NCBI RefSeq assembly: GCF_000585355.1 | Contig: NZ_KK073873.1 | Coordinates: 1,576,703-1,640,702 of the forward strand | DNA length: 64,000 nucleotides | From: Xylanibacter oryzae DSM 17970 | Lineage (GTDB): Bacteria > Bacteroidota > Bacteroidia > Bacteroidales > Bacteroidaceae | Direction: 5' to 3' | Shown here: in pieces, positions 1-8,644 of the stretch | Layout of the letters: every line of letters begins with the position of its first letter | How positions within the stretch are numbered: position 1 is the first letter of the stretch | Program-made: the position numbers and the translations under genes | The notes under the pieces: generated by a model | What the model saw: only the letters and a program-made list of their open reading frames with translations | The model's database searches: none | Told to the model about the DNA's origin: nothing

Positions 1-2
1 AA

Positions 3-389
3 AGAGGCGTAAAGGAAGAAATAATGGTATCTGCTCATAGCGATATTCCACTTACTCCTGACTGTGTATTCTATAATGTACACAAATTGATGGAACATGG
101 AGTAAATATATGGATATACAAAGATGGATTCCATCACACAAAAGTTATCATGGTAGATGGCAAATTTTGTACTATTGGTAGTGCAAACTTGAATTCTCGC
201 AGTCTCAATTTTGACTATGAAGAGAATGCCGTAATAGTAGATCCTTGTACTACTAAGGAACTTAGTGACATGTTTGATAAAGATAAAAAGGAAAGCTTCA
301 AACTAACTAAAGATAGTTGGAATGAGTTCCGTACGCCATGGAACAAATTTGTGGGATGGTTTGCACATTTTCTAGCACCTGTATTATAA
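3..389 (+). CDS. cls: Cardiolipin synthase, C-terminal part (cut by window edge)
   Basis: C-terminal part of a phospholipase D superfamily cardiolipin synthase, which joins phosphatidyl groups to make cardiolipin at the inner membrane. The second HKD motif is complete: HTKVIMVDG followed by GSANLNSRS, i.e. H-x-K-x4-D-x6-G-S-x-N. The frame stays open to the left edge (RGVKEE before the first ATG at 24), so that ATG is internal. The tail (WNKFVGWFAHFLAPVL) is hydrophobic, as usual for the family. The acyltransferase gene starts 7 nt after the stop, so the two are probably co-transcribed. Another PLD-family transferase is possible, but cardiolipin synthase fits best. Confidence 0.88.
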   Translation, partial: RGVKEEIMVSAHSDIPLTPDCVFYNVHKLMEHGVNIWIYKDGFHHTKVIMVDGKFCTIGSANLNSRSLNFDYEENAVIVDPCTTKELSDMFDKDKKESFKLTKDSWNEFRTPWNKFVGWFAHFLAPVL

Positions 390-396
390 AAGGATT

Positions 397-1503
397 ATGA
401 AAAGAAATACTATCATATCTATATGTAAAGCTTTCGCTATAATATTAATGGTGATCGGACATGCTGATGCACCCGATATATTGAATGCTTTCCTTTATGA
501 GTTCCACATGCCAATATTCTTTATTACTGCTGGATATTTTTTTTCTACGAAGTATCTTAACGATGAGACAACATTCATAAAAAAGCGTATTAAAGGATTA
601 TACTACCCATTCGTGAAATGGTCCGTATTTTTCCTTATCATTCACAACCTTATGTTTAAGTTAGGCATACTAAATGAAAAATTTGGTAATTGGTCAGGAG
701 GAGTCACTCATCCATACTCATGGCATCAGATTGAGCAGAATTTTTGGAATATATTTACATGTATGGGTGGTTATGACCAATTCCTTATTGGAGCATTTTG
801 GTTTTTCAGAGCTTTATTGGTTGCCAGTATTCTATTTCTTGTACTATATAAGATTTTTAATCATATAGCTACTAACAAGAATTGGAACACAAAGTATATT
901 CCTTTCTATATAATTGCGTTTGTCCTGCTTATTGCAGCATGGAAAACGTCTGAGGGTCTTAATGTTATTTCTCTGGTACAAGGGGGATACAGAGATATAA
1001 TGGGAACTTTCTTCTTCGGGATTGGCTTTATTTTCAAACAATATTACAAGAATTTAAACAAAGATTGGTGGCTTACATTGATTTATTTCATTATTGTATT
1101 ACTATTCTCTATTTACTTTACTTCAAACATGAATTGGAGATCAGACTTTAAAGAATTTATATGTTTGCCAATACCTGCAATTTTAGGTTTTTTGATGGTA
1201 TACAATATCAGCTCTACCATTGATAAACAAAATAACTGGTTTAAAAAGTTTATGGTATACTGTGGTGAAAACACACTTTGTATATACGTATTCCATATTG
1301 TATCATTTAAACTTGTAAGTTTAATTAAGATATGGTATTACAATTTGGATTATCTTCAAATAGGATGCCACATGGTAATACATGAACATGCAAAAGAAGA
1401 CTTATTTTGGATACTGTATTCAATTGCCGGTGTTGGTATACCACTAATATGGAATTATTATTACCATAAAATCAAGAAACACCTCGCACTAAATCACTCA
1501 TAA
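397..1503 (+). CDS. Membrane acyltransferase, family 3
   Basis: Predicted integral membrane O-acyltransferase of the acyltransferase-3 (OafA/WecH-like) family, 368 residues with about ten hydrophobic segments. The N-terminus carries the family signature ICKAFAIILMVIGHAD, with the conserved His in the first membrane segment, followed by FHMPIFFITAGYFF. Such enzymes acetylate or acylate surface polysaccharides or small molecules at the inner membrane; the substrate cannot be read here. The gene follows cls closely. Its last 32 nt overlap the convergent TPR gene, so the two 3' ends share DNA. Confidence 0.85.
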   Translation: MKRNTIISICKAFAIILMVIGHADAPDILNAFLYEFHMPIFFITAGYFFSTKYLNDETTFIKKRIKGLYYPFVKWSVFFLIIHNLMFKLGILNEKFGNWSGGVTHPYSWHQIEQNFWNIFTCMGGYDQFLIGAFWFFRALLVASILFLVLYKIFNHIATNKNWNTKYIPFYIIAFVLLIAAWKTSEGLNVISLVQGGYRDIMGTFFFGIGFIFKQYYKNLNKDWWLTLIYFIIVLLFSIYFTSNMNWRSDFKEFICLPIPAILGFLMVYNISSTIDKQNNWFKKFMVYCGENTLCIYVFHIVSFKLVSLIKIWYYNLDYLQIGCHMVIHEHAKEDLFWILYSIAGVGIPLIWNYYYHKIKKHLALNHS

Positions 1504-3700
1504 TTTCCATTTCAAAATCAGATATGCCATGATTTTTAATTAGTTCTGAATCATGAGCAAAAAAAGAACGTAATAATTTATCCCTCAAACTGGCTTGCAA
1601 AGAATCATTATCAAAAATACATATAAATCGTTCTTTAGCCTCTTCTATATTACCCATGAACCATGAACAGTATCCTGCATATACGTAATCTTGAATTGAG
1701 TTTGAAGGCTCTGATATCAATTTTGAATAATATTGATTAGACTTATCCAATTGGTTAGTATATAATGTATTCCAAGCCAATAGACGAATCACATTATTAT
1801 CATTTGGCAACTCATAGTTTAACTTATATAAGCGCTGCAAAGCCTCCTCATGCTTATGATTATTACTTAAGCACACAATATATTTTATCTCAAAACTATT
1901 TTTATCCGGATACTTTAATAGAATATTTTTATATAAAATCTCTGCTTTCTCAAAATTTTCGCCCTTAAGATAAGTACGTCCCAGACGAACTAGTGTCCTC
2001 TCGTCATCTGGTTCTAAAGCAAGAGCTTTTTCAAAGCATTCCGAGGCTTTACTCCACTCGGCAGAAAGATAATACTCAGCACCCTTTAATTTTAGGTAAA
2101 CAGAGTTAATGTTTTTATCTGTATAGCCCCTAAAAATTATATCAACATCTATATTTTTTTTATGTGAAGACATAAACTTTGCAAAGTCATTATAAACATC
2201 AGATAATTTAGATCTATCAAATAAGGTATTCAACAAAAAAAGAGACCTGTGATCATAATTATATCCCCCAGTTTTTTTTACATTCAACCCAAATACGTCA
2301 ACAAAATTTTCTTTTCTGGAGTATAGACGGAAAAAACGATAAACGTTTTGCAGATACATACGACGTATATATATAGGTTTAGCTAAATCTTCTTCCGGAA
2401 AAGTTTGGCCAAATGCATAGCTATTGCCTAACATCTCCTTTACGTTAGAAGGTAAGCTACTGAAGATTTTATCAATAGTAAGTGCAAAAGAGTATTTGTC
2501 TGAATCACAAAACGGCCCTGAATGCATTAAATTTTCCAAAAGAAGACTATTTTTACATTCGTAAGAAATATGGTTTAGTCCAGGATGTTGAATATAAAAG
2601 GGGCAAAACCAATTAGTAATATCTTCAAAAAATGGGTATCGCTTCATCTGAGAGAATCCACCAAAATAAATATCTGAGCCTTGTTTCATCATGTCCATCA
2701 TTTTCCCCATAGACTTTTCGACATTTTCCATGGCTCTATCTGAAGCTCCAGGATCAAATATATCCTGCATCGGATCTTCTTTTTCCTCAATCCCAAAAGG
2801 AGTTATATTAAGATTATTATTATTTTTGATAAGATCTGGTATAATCTCTTTTTGTATTTTATCTGTATAACGATCTGTATCTTCACAAAAAATAAGTTGC
2901 TCTTGGAGTTCTAGTAATTCAAGGCACGTATCTTTATCTTGAATTAGTCTATCAATAGCATCTCTCTGTTCTGGAAAAATTTTATCTGCAGAAGGACGCA
3001 TTGTAAGAGCCCATCCCAAAAGAGCTCTTTGACGAATACACTCATCGTCTGTATTTGTGTAAACATTAACAAGGAGCAAAAACTTACGTATATCAAAAAA
3101 TTCTAATAAATTAAGCATCAATGCACTTATTATAACCTGTCTATCCTGACTTTCAACAGTTGGTGAAAGCAATAAAGCCTGCATATCTGCAGATTCATTA
3201 TCAGTCCAATGCTTAGCGATCATTATTTTTTTGAACAACAAACTCATATAACTTTGATGTTCGGCATACAATTTTTCTAACCGATCATTTTTATCAGGCC
3301 CAGAATTCAAATCAGTTATTGCCACAGACGAAACAAAATCTTCAAGATTATTACGTATCTCTGCAGCAGAACTAATTTTCAACTGATTTTTAGTAATATT
3401 ATATGCATCCATAAATGCAGGTTGTTCTGCTATATAACAATCTACAGATAAATCAATCAACACAGAAAAAGTTTCTTTCAATAATCTATTATACAAATCA
3501 TCTCTTTCTGGATCTTTAGTACCACGCTGCATATAGTCAAGCATGAAAATATAATTATTGCGTATATTATCATAAACAGCATGAGTGTCAATATTTGCAG
3601 TACCCTGTATATATTGACTTATTAGATCAAGAGAATCTGCGAGAAAACGATTTTCTATTTTCTCTATAGCTTTATTAATATATTCTATATTATCAGACAT
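1472..3700 (-). CDS. Tetratricopeptide-repeat protein
   Basis: A 742-residue soluble protein with no signal peptide. The first ~500 residues are helical and without a recognised domain. Residues ~555-720 hold several TPR units, for example YYLSAEWSKASECFEKALAL then RLGRTYLKGENFEKAEILYK. TPR arrays mediate protein-protein contacts, so a scaffold role is likely but the partner is unknown. It lies 13 nt downstream of the substrate-binding lipoprotein gene, and the two are probably one transcript. Its 3' end overlaps the acyltransferase gene by 32 nt. Confidence 0.8.
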   Translation of the reverse strand: MSDNIEYINKAIEKIENRFLADSLDLISQYIQGTANIDTHAVYDNIRNNYIFMLDYMQRGTKDPERDDLYNRLLKETFSVLIDLSVDCYIAEQPAFMDAYNITKNQLKISSAAEIRNNLEDFVSSVAITDLNSGPDKNDRLEKLYAEHQSYMSLLFKKIMIAKHWTDNESADMQALLLSPTVESQDRQVIISALMLNLLEFFDIRKFLLLVNVYTNTDDECIRQRALLGWALTMRPSADKIFPEQRDAIDRLIQDKDTCLELLELQEQLIFCEDTDRYTDKIQKEIIPDLIKNNNNLNITPFGIEEKEDPMQDIFDPGASDRAMENVEKSMGKMMDMMKQGSDIYFGGFSQMKRYPFFEDITNWFCPFYIQHPGLNHISYECKNSLLLENLMHSGPFCDSDKYSFALTIDKIFSSLPSNVKEMLGNSYAFGQTFPEEDLAKPIYIRRMYLQNVYRFFRLYSRKENFVDVFGLNVKKTGGYNYDHRSLFLLNTLFDRSKLSDVYNDFAKFMSSHKKNIDVDIIFRGYTDKNINSVYLKLKGAEYYLSAEWSKASECFEKALALEPDDERTLVRLGRTYLKGENFEKAEILYKNILLKYPDKNSFEIKYIVCLSNNHKHEEALQRLYKLNYELPNDNNVIRLLAWNTLYTNQLDKSNQYYSKLISEPSNSIQDYVYAGYCSWFMGNIEEAKERFICIFDNDSLQASLRDKLLRSFFAHDSELIKNHGISDFEMEIMSDLVRGVS

Positions 3701-3713
3701 AACACTTTAATTA

Positions 3714-4631
3714 TTACTTCCATTTTTTTGCGATATTGATATCTATTTGCCTCGGATAATTGACATGTTTGTACTTAATCATTGGTATTGAATCAACAAC
3801 AGTTTCGCTAACATGATAGTATTTACATACGAGTTTGCGATAATGCTTTAAACCATTTTTGTTTATTGAGTCACATGCTTGATTATATGCCTTTATGAAA
3901 ATTTGCAACTGCCTCTTACGACGGCTATCCTTTATAGCTTTAGTTCTAAAAGCGATAACTCCAAAATTAATATTTAGTTTTCGGCTGTCCATTAAAATAG
4001 GGTTCCTGGCAATACGAGCAACTGTAGCTTGCGGTTCTGTCAAGAGCATAGCATCCATTTCATTATTTATCAACATATTAAGACGGATATTTACATTATT
4101 AATCTGGATAAAGAAAACCTTATCATGTTTTATCTTAACACTATCCATTGCACGCTTCGCCAAATAGTCTGTTGCTGAATAACGGCTCATTGCTATCATT
4201 TTATCATCCAATTGTTTCAACTCTTTCAATCTAGCTATACGATTAGAAAAAAATTGCCAATATGTATTTGTTGCTGTTAGGTAAGTAATATTTGTACCTT
4301 GCCTAATAAGCCTTTCTGCACGGATTAAATCAGTAATAGCAACTTCCACCCTACCCCTTGACAAAGCTGTATCACAATCCATCTGCGCCGTATAATTTTT
4401 CAATCTAACATCAGTTCCTAAAGAATCAAAAAGATTATACTCACGAGCTACTAACATAGGAAGACAATCTAATGTTGGTAAAACAGCGACTTTCAGTGCT
4501 AGAGAATCTTCTTTATAAAGTTTTAAACGCTCTTTCGCAGACTGTTTTTGTTCTTCATTATAAGAGCGTCCACAACCCATAATCAGAATAGAGACCAATA
4601 GAAATAACAAAATATATTTAGATTTCATCAT
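3714..4631 (-). CDS. Substrate-binding lipoprotein, NMT1/THI5-like
   Basis: A 305-residue lipoprotein (lipobox LIMGC, Cys20) resembling periplasmic binding proteins of the NMT1/THI5/SsuA type. The region LKVAVLPTLDCLPMLVAREYNLFDSLGTDV is typical of the first lobe and is followed by a bilobed-fold length. Family members deliver small molecules to ABC transporters, but no permease or ATPase gene is adjacent; the neighbour is a TPR protein. Either of the first two Met codons (4631 or 4628) may be the start. A -7 box lies ~120 nt upstream and a terminator-like hairpin sits in the leader. Confidence 0.72.
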   Translation of the reverse strand: MMKSKYILLFLLVSILIMGCGRSYNEEQKQSAKERLKLYKEDSLALKVAVLPTLDCLPMLVAREYNLFDSLGTDVRLKNYTAQMDCDTALSRGRVEVAITDLIRAERLIRQGTNITYLTATNTYWQFFSNRIARLKELKQLDDKMIAMSRYSATDYLAKRAMDSVKIKHDKVFFIQINNVNIRLNMLINNEMDAMLLTEPQATVARIARNPILMDSRKLNINFGVIAFRTKAIKDSRRKRQLQIFIKAYNQACDSINKNGLKHYRKLVCKYYHVSETVVDSIPMIKYKHVNYPRQIDINIAKKWK

Positions 4632-4663
4632 TATAAATTAAAAAATACGTTCATAATTTAATA

Positions 4664-4701
4664 AAAGGGCAAACCTGTGTTTAGAGCACAGGCAGCCCTT
4701 T
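4664..4701 (-). promoter_or_regulatory. Terminator-like hairpin in the lipoprotein gene leader
   Basis: Nested inverted repeat: outer arms AAAGGGC (4664-4670) and GCCCTTT (4695-4701), inner arms CCTGTG (4674-4679) and CACAGG (4687-4692) with a 7-nt loop. Read on the minus strand the hairpin runs into a short T-rich stretch. It lies between the predicted promoter (4749-4756) and the start codon, so it could act as an attenuator. Confidence 0.5.
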
Positions 4702-4748
4702 ACATTTTCATTATAATTAATGCGCGATATTAACCATATCAACGGGTG

Positions 4749-4756
4749 CAAAGTTA
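4749..4756 (-). promoter_or_regulatory. -7 promoter box for the lipoprotein/TPR pair
   Basis: CAAAGTTA on the plus strand is TAACTTTG on the minus strand, matching the Bacteroidetes -7 consensus TAnnTTTG. It gives a leader of a little over 100 nt. Confidence 0.55.
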
Positions 4757-4788
4757 ATAATTTATTTTGCCATAACAAAGAAATTTAG

Positions 4789-4796
4789 TAATTTTG
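4789..4796 (+). promoter_or_regulatory. -7 promoter box for radA
   Basis: TAATTTTG, a match to TAnnTTTG, 19 nt before the radA ATG. A TTTTG stretch about 20 nt upstream (4763-4769) may be the -33 element. Confidence 0.6.
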
Positions 4797-4815
4797 TAGC
4801 ATTAATAAAAATGTA

Positions 4816-6213
4816 ATGGCAAAAGACAAAATTGCATATGTATGTGACAACTGTGGACAGGAATCTGCAAAATGGATTGGCAAATGTCCAAGTTGTGGGC
4901 AATGGAATACTTTTAAGGAAATTCGCATAGCTAATAATAGCACAGGTTCACAAGCTGCAAAGTCAGCAGCAATGTCTATACATTCAACCATTGACTCTCA
5001 GAAAAGGAATCATCCTTTTTTCTTACATGAAATTTCTGCGAAAGACGAGCCAAGAATAGATACACATGATATTGAATTGAATCGTGTTCTTGGCGGTGGA
5101 CTTGTACCAGGATCAATAGTATTACTTGGAGGAGAGCCCGGAATAGGAAAGAGCACTCTAACGCTTCAAACTATATTAAGGATGCCTGAGCGTAAAATAC
5201 TATATGTAAGTGGTGAGGAAAGTGCTCACCAATTAAAAATGCGCGCCGACCGTATTGAGCATCCTATAAATGATAATTGTCAAATATTATGTGAGACTTC
5301 GCTTGAAAACATATTTGCACATATCAAGGATATTCAACCAGAACTAGTAATTGTGGATTCAATTCAAACTATTTCAACAGAAGACGTAGAAAGCAGTCCC
5401 GGTAGTATAACACAGGTTAGAGAGTGTGCTGCAGCTCTTCTACGCTTTGCAAAAACAAGTAGTATACCTGTAATACTTATAGGTCACATAAACAAAGAGG
5501 GTACACTTGCAGGACCAAAGATTCTAGAACATATCGTTGATACAGTAATACAATTCGAGGGCGATCAACATTATATGTACCGCATACTTAGGTCAATAAA
5601 AAATCGCTTTGGAAGCACATCTGAATTAGGTATTTACGAAATGCAACAATCAGGTCTTAGACAAGTAAGCAATCCTTCTGAGTTACTTCTAACTCAAGAT
5701 CACGAAGGGTTGTCTGGAATTGCTATATCGTCTGCGATAGAAGGTGTAAGACCTTTTTTAGTTGAAACTCAAGCATTAGTATCTTCAGCTGCATATGGCA
5801 CACCACAAAGATCGGCAACAGGCTTTGACCAACGCAGATTAAATATGTTACTTGCTGTTCTTGAGAAAAGAGTCGGATTTAAATTGATGCAGAAGGATGT
5901 TTTTATAAATATAGCCGGTGGACTTAAGGTTACTGATTTAGCAATGGATCTTAGTGTCATTGCTGCAGTACTATCCAGTAATGTTGATACTGCTATAAGT
6001 TCTGCATACTGCATGGCCGGAGAAGTTGGACTCAGCGGAGAAGTAAGACCAATCAATCGAATTGATCAGCGCGTAATTGAAGCTGAAAAATTGGGATTCA
6101 CACATATGATTATTCCCAAGCTTAATATGCAAGGATTAAACAGTTCAAAGTTTAATATAGAACTTATTCCTGTCAGAAAAGTAGAAGAAGCATTAAGAGT
6201 TCTATTCGGGTAA
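4816..6213 (+). CDS. radA: DNA repair protein RadA
   Basis: RadA is a RecA-like ATPase that drives branch migration of recombination intermediates. The 465-residue protein has all expected parts: a C4 zinc finger (C10, C13, C24, C27), Walker A GGEPGIGKSTL at ~98-108, the RadA-specific KNRFG motif, and a C-terminal Lon-protease-like domain ending in the VEEAL-type helix. Length matches the family. The start is fixed by the zinc finger and by a -7 box 19 nt upstream. Confidence 0.97.
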   Translation: MAKDKIAYVCDNCGQESAKWIGKCPSCGQWNTFKEIRIANNSTGSQAAKSAAMSIHSTIDSQKRNHPFFLHEISAKDEPRIDTHDIELNRVLGGGLVPGSIVLLGGEPGIGKSTLTLQTILRMPERKILYVSGEESAHQLKMRADRIEHPINDNCQILCETSLENIFAHIKDIQPELVIVDSIQTISTEDVESSPGSITQVRECAAALLRFAKTSSIPVILIGHINKEGTLAGPKILEHIVDTVIQFEGDQHYMYRILRSIKNRFGSTSELGIYEMQQSGLRQVSNPSELLLTQDHEGLSGIAISSAIEGVRPFLVETQALVSSAAYGTPQRSATGFDQRRLNMLLAVLEKRVGFKLMQKDVFINIAGGLKVTDLAMDLSVIAAVLSSNVDTAISSAYCMAGEVGLSGEVRPINRIDQRVIEAEKLGFTHMIIPKLNMQGLNSSKFNIELIPVRKVEEALRVLFG

Positions 6214-6516
6214 AATAGTTACAGTATAAATTGCTAATTAAATAATAAGATAAAATCATTGAGCACGGGAAAAGGTCATCTGCAATATGTATAATATAGC
6301 AATACACTATATAAAAAACAGATTAGTGTGCTCTTCAAATCAAATGCTAATTGACAATTATTGTAGGCAAATATACAGAAGAATTAACCGTTTCCAGACC
6401 ACTCGGTTTTAGCTATATAGAGTTTCCTAAAATGAACTTTTATTTAAATCAATGGTGTATAGTTACAAAATAAACAATATTTACGTTTACCAGACATTTT
6501 AAAGATATAAAATAAG
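6214..6516. other. Intergenic stretch between radA and queC
   Basis: About 300 nt of A/T-rich DNA. No convincing ORF, RNA gene or repeat is visible. I checked for a preQ1 riboswitch because queC follows, and saw no match. A minus-strand TATATTTG box (near 6367-6374) has no gene behind it. Confidence 0.5.
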
Positions 6517-7170
6517 ATGGAAAAAGATTCAGTAATAATTATCAGTGGAGGTATGGACAGTATAACAATGTTATACGACAAAAAAGACAGCATTGCATTA
6601 GGTATATCATTTGATTACGGAAGTAATCATAACGCTCGTGAAATACCATTTGCGAAACTACACTGCAAACGTTTAGGAATAAGACACATCACAATTAATC
6701 TAGAGTTTGTTCATCAATACTTCAAGAGTTCACTATTAGATGGTGCTGAAGCTATACCTGAAGGTAATTACAATGATGAGAACATGAAATCAACAGTTGT
6801 ACCATTCCGCAATGGTATAATGCTTTCAATAGCCGCAGGTATTGCAGAAAGTAACGACTTAAAAAATGTACTTATAGCAAACCATGCAGGCGATCATACT
6901 ATATATCCGGACTGCAGACCAGAATTCATTAACTCAATAGACAAAGCCACTCAGGCTGGCACTTTTGCAAAAGTCAGAGTACTTGCTCCGTACACAAATA
7001 TCACGAAAACAGATATTGCAAAAATTGGAAAAAAACTTGGTATAGACTATACAGAAACATGGTCATGCTATAAAGGTGGTGAAAAGCATTGCGGAAAATG
7101 TGGTACTTGCGTTGAAAGAAAAGAGGCTTTAGCCGGTGCCGGTATAGATGATACAACAGAATACGAATAG
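6517..7170 (+). CDS. queC: 7-cyano-7-deazaguanine synthase
   Basis: QueC converts 7-carboxy-7-deazaguanine to preQ0 using ATP and ammonia, in the pathway to queuosine in tRNA. The 217-residue protein opens with the PP-loop SGGMDS (residues 10-15) and carries DYGSNHN and a C-terminal zinc-binding cluster (WSCYKG...CGKCGTC) typical of QueC. No other queuosine genes are adjacent. The distance to pgk and the promoter in front of pgk suggest that queC is transcribed alone. Confidence 0.92.
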   Translation: MEKDSVIIISGGMDSITMLYDKKDSIALGISFDYGSNHNAREIPFAKLHCKRLGIRHITINLEFVHQYFKSSLLDGAEAIPEGNYNDENMKSTVVPFRNGIMLSIAAGIAESNDLKNVLIANHAGDHTIYPDCRPEFINSIDKATQAGTFAKVRVLAPYTNITKTDIAKIGKKLGIDYTETWSCYKGGEKHCGKCGTCVERKEALAGAGIDDTTEYE

Positions 7171-7261
7171 TATTTGTAAAGTAAGTGTTACATTTAATAT
7201 AAATCGGTGCCAAAAATAGTAAAAAGATTATTCGCATTATAAATAAATGGAATAAATTGAT

Positions 7262-7269
7262 TAACTTTG
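7262..7269 (+). promoter_or_regulatory. -7 promoter box for pgk
   Basis: TAACTTTG, followed by GC, 55 nt before the chosen pgk start. It overlaps the upstream in-frame start at 7267, which rules that start out. Confidence 0.65.
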
Positions 7270-7323
7270 CGTTCGATTTATTACAATAAAACGATTTATT
7301 ATCATTATTTAAATATAAACAAT

Positions 7324-8571
7324 ATGAAAATCGATCAATTCAACTTTGCTGGTAAAAAAGCAATTGTACGTGTAGACTTTAACGTTCCATTGGATGAAAA
7401 TGGCAATGTAACAGACGACACCCGTATACGCGGTGCTCTCCCTACACTCAAGAAAGTTCTTTCAGATGGTGGAGCTCTTATTATGATGAGCCACATGGGC
7501 AAGCCAAAAGGTAAAGTTAATGCAAAATTATCTTTAAGACAAATTACCGAGAATGTCGCTAAAGCTCTAGGCGCTCCTGTTAAATTTGCGGAAGACTGCG
7601 CAAAAGCACAAGAAGCTGCAGCATCTTTGAAACCAGGAGAAGCTCTTTTACTAGAAAACCTACGTTTTTATCCTGAAGAAGAAGGTAAACCGGTCGGAAT
7701 AGACAAAACAGACCCTAAATATGATGAAGCTAAAAAAGCAATGAAAGAAAGTCAGAAGGCATTTGCCAAGACTCTTGCTTCTTATGCAGATGTTTATGTA
7801 AACGATGCATTTGGTACAGCTCACCGTAAACATGCTTCTACTGCTGTAATTGCAGATTATTTTGATGCAGATCACAAAATGTTAGGTTATCTTATGGAGA
7901 AAGAAGTTAAAGCTATCAATAATGTTCTGAAGAATGCTAAACATCCTTTCACTGCTATCATTGGTGGTTCTAAAGTTTCTTCTAAACTAGCAGTTATCAA
8001 AAATCTTCTTGACAAAGTAGATAATCTGATTATAGGTGGAGGTATGGGTTTCACATTCTTCAAGGCTCAAGGTGGTAAGATCGGTAATTCACTTCATGAA
8101 GATGACCTTATGCCTGAAGCACTTAACGTACTTGCAGAAGCAGAGAAAAAAGGTGTTAAAGTGTACTTGTCTGTAGCAACTGTAGCTGGTAATGGATTTA
8201 GCAACGATGCTGAGCGCAAGATTTTCGACACTCATAATATTCCTGATGGATGGGAAGGAATGGACGCTTCACCAGCATCTCTGGAAATATGGAAGAAAGT
8301 CATTATGGATTCAAAAACTATTCTATGGAATGGTCCTGTAGGAGTGTTTGAATTCCCTAATTTTGCTAAAGGTACTGGTGAAATTGCTCATTATGTAGCT
8401 GACGCTACTCAAAATGGAGCATATTCTCTTGTTGGTGGTGGTGACTCTGTTGCTGCTGTAAACAAATTCGGCCTTGCTGATAAAGTATCTTATGTATCAA
8501 CAGGTGGTGGTGCAATGCTAGAAGCTATTGAAGGTAAAATTCTTCCTGGCGTAGCTGCAATAGAAGGATAA
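7324..8571 (+). CDS. pgk: Phosphoglycerate kinase
   Basis: Glycolytic enzyme that transfers phosphate from 1,3-bisphosphoglycerate to ADP. The product from 7324 is 415 residues and begins [20 protein letters not shown], the normal N-terminus. The substrate-binding arginine region ([16 protein letters not shown]), SHMGKPKG, and the C-terminal nucleotide site GGGDSVAAV are all present. A longer reading from 7267 would add 19 residues not seen in the family and would start inside the promoter, so the ATG at 7324 was chosen. A strong terminator follows the stop. Confidence 0.97.
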   Translation: MKIDQFNFAGKKAIVRVDFNVPLDENGNVTDDTRIRGALPTLKKVLSDGGALIMMSHMGKPKGKVNAKLSLRQITENVAKALGAPVKFAEDCAKAQEAAASLKPGEALLLENLRFYPEEEGKPVGIDKTDPKYDEAKKAMKESQKAFAKTLASYADVYVNDAFGTAHRKHASTAVIADYFDADHKMLGYLMEKEVKAINNVLKNAKHPFTAIIGGSKVSSKLAVIKNLLDKVDNLIIGGGMGFTFFKAQGGKIGNSLHEDDLMPEALNVLAEAEKKGVKVYLSVATVAGNGFSNDAERKIFDTHNIPDGWEGMDASPASLEIWKKVIMDSKTILWNGPVGVFEFPNFAKGTGEIAHYVADATQNGAYSLVGGGDSVAAVNKFGLADKVSYVSTGGGAMLEAIEGKILPGVAAIEG

Positions 8572-8593
8572 TCCTAATTAATACTATAAAATA

Positions 8594-8626
8594 AAAAAGC
8601 TGCCGAATTTAATCTGGCAGCTTTTT
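8594..8626. terminator. Bidirectional terminator between pgk and pyk
   Basis: Perfect 11-bp stem AAAAAGCTGCC / GGCAGCTTTTT (8594-8604, 8616-8626) with an 11-nt loop and T runs on both strands. It serves two convergent genes. Confidence 0.88.
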
Positions 8627-8644
8627 ATTTTTATTATCTATATA

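Noticed and set aside
4632..4815. TPP riboswitch before the THI5-like lipoprotein
   Set aside because: The leader has only a simple hairpin; no TPP (Thi-box) core.
6214..6516. PreQ1 riboswitch before queC
   Set aside because: No preQ1 aptamer core or matching stem-loop found.
7267..7323. Longer N-terminus of phosphoglycerate kinase
   Set aside because: The start lies inside the -7 box and the extra 19 residues are not seen in the family.
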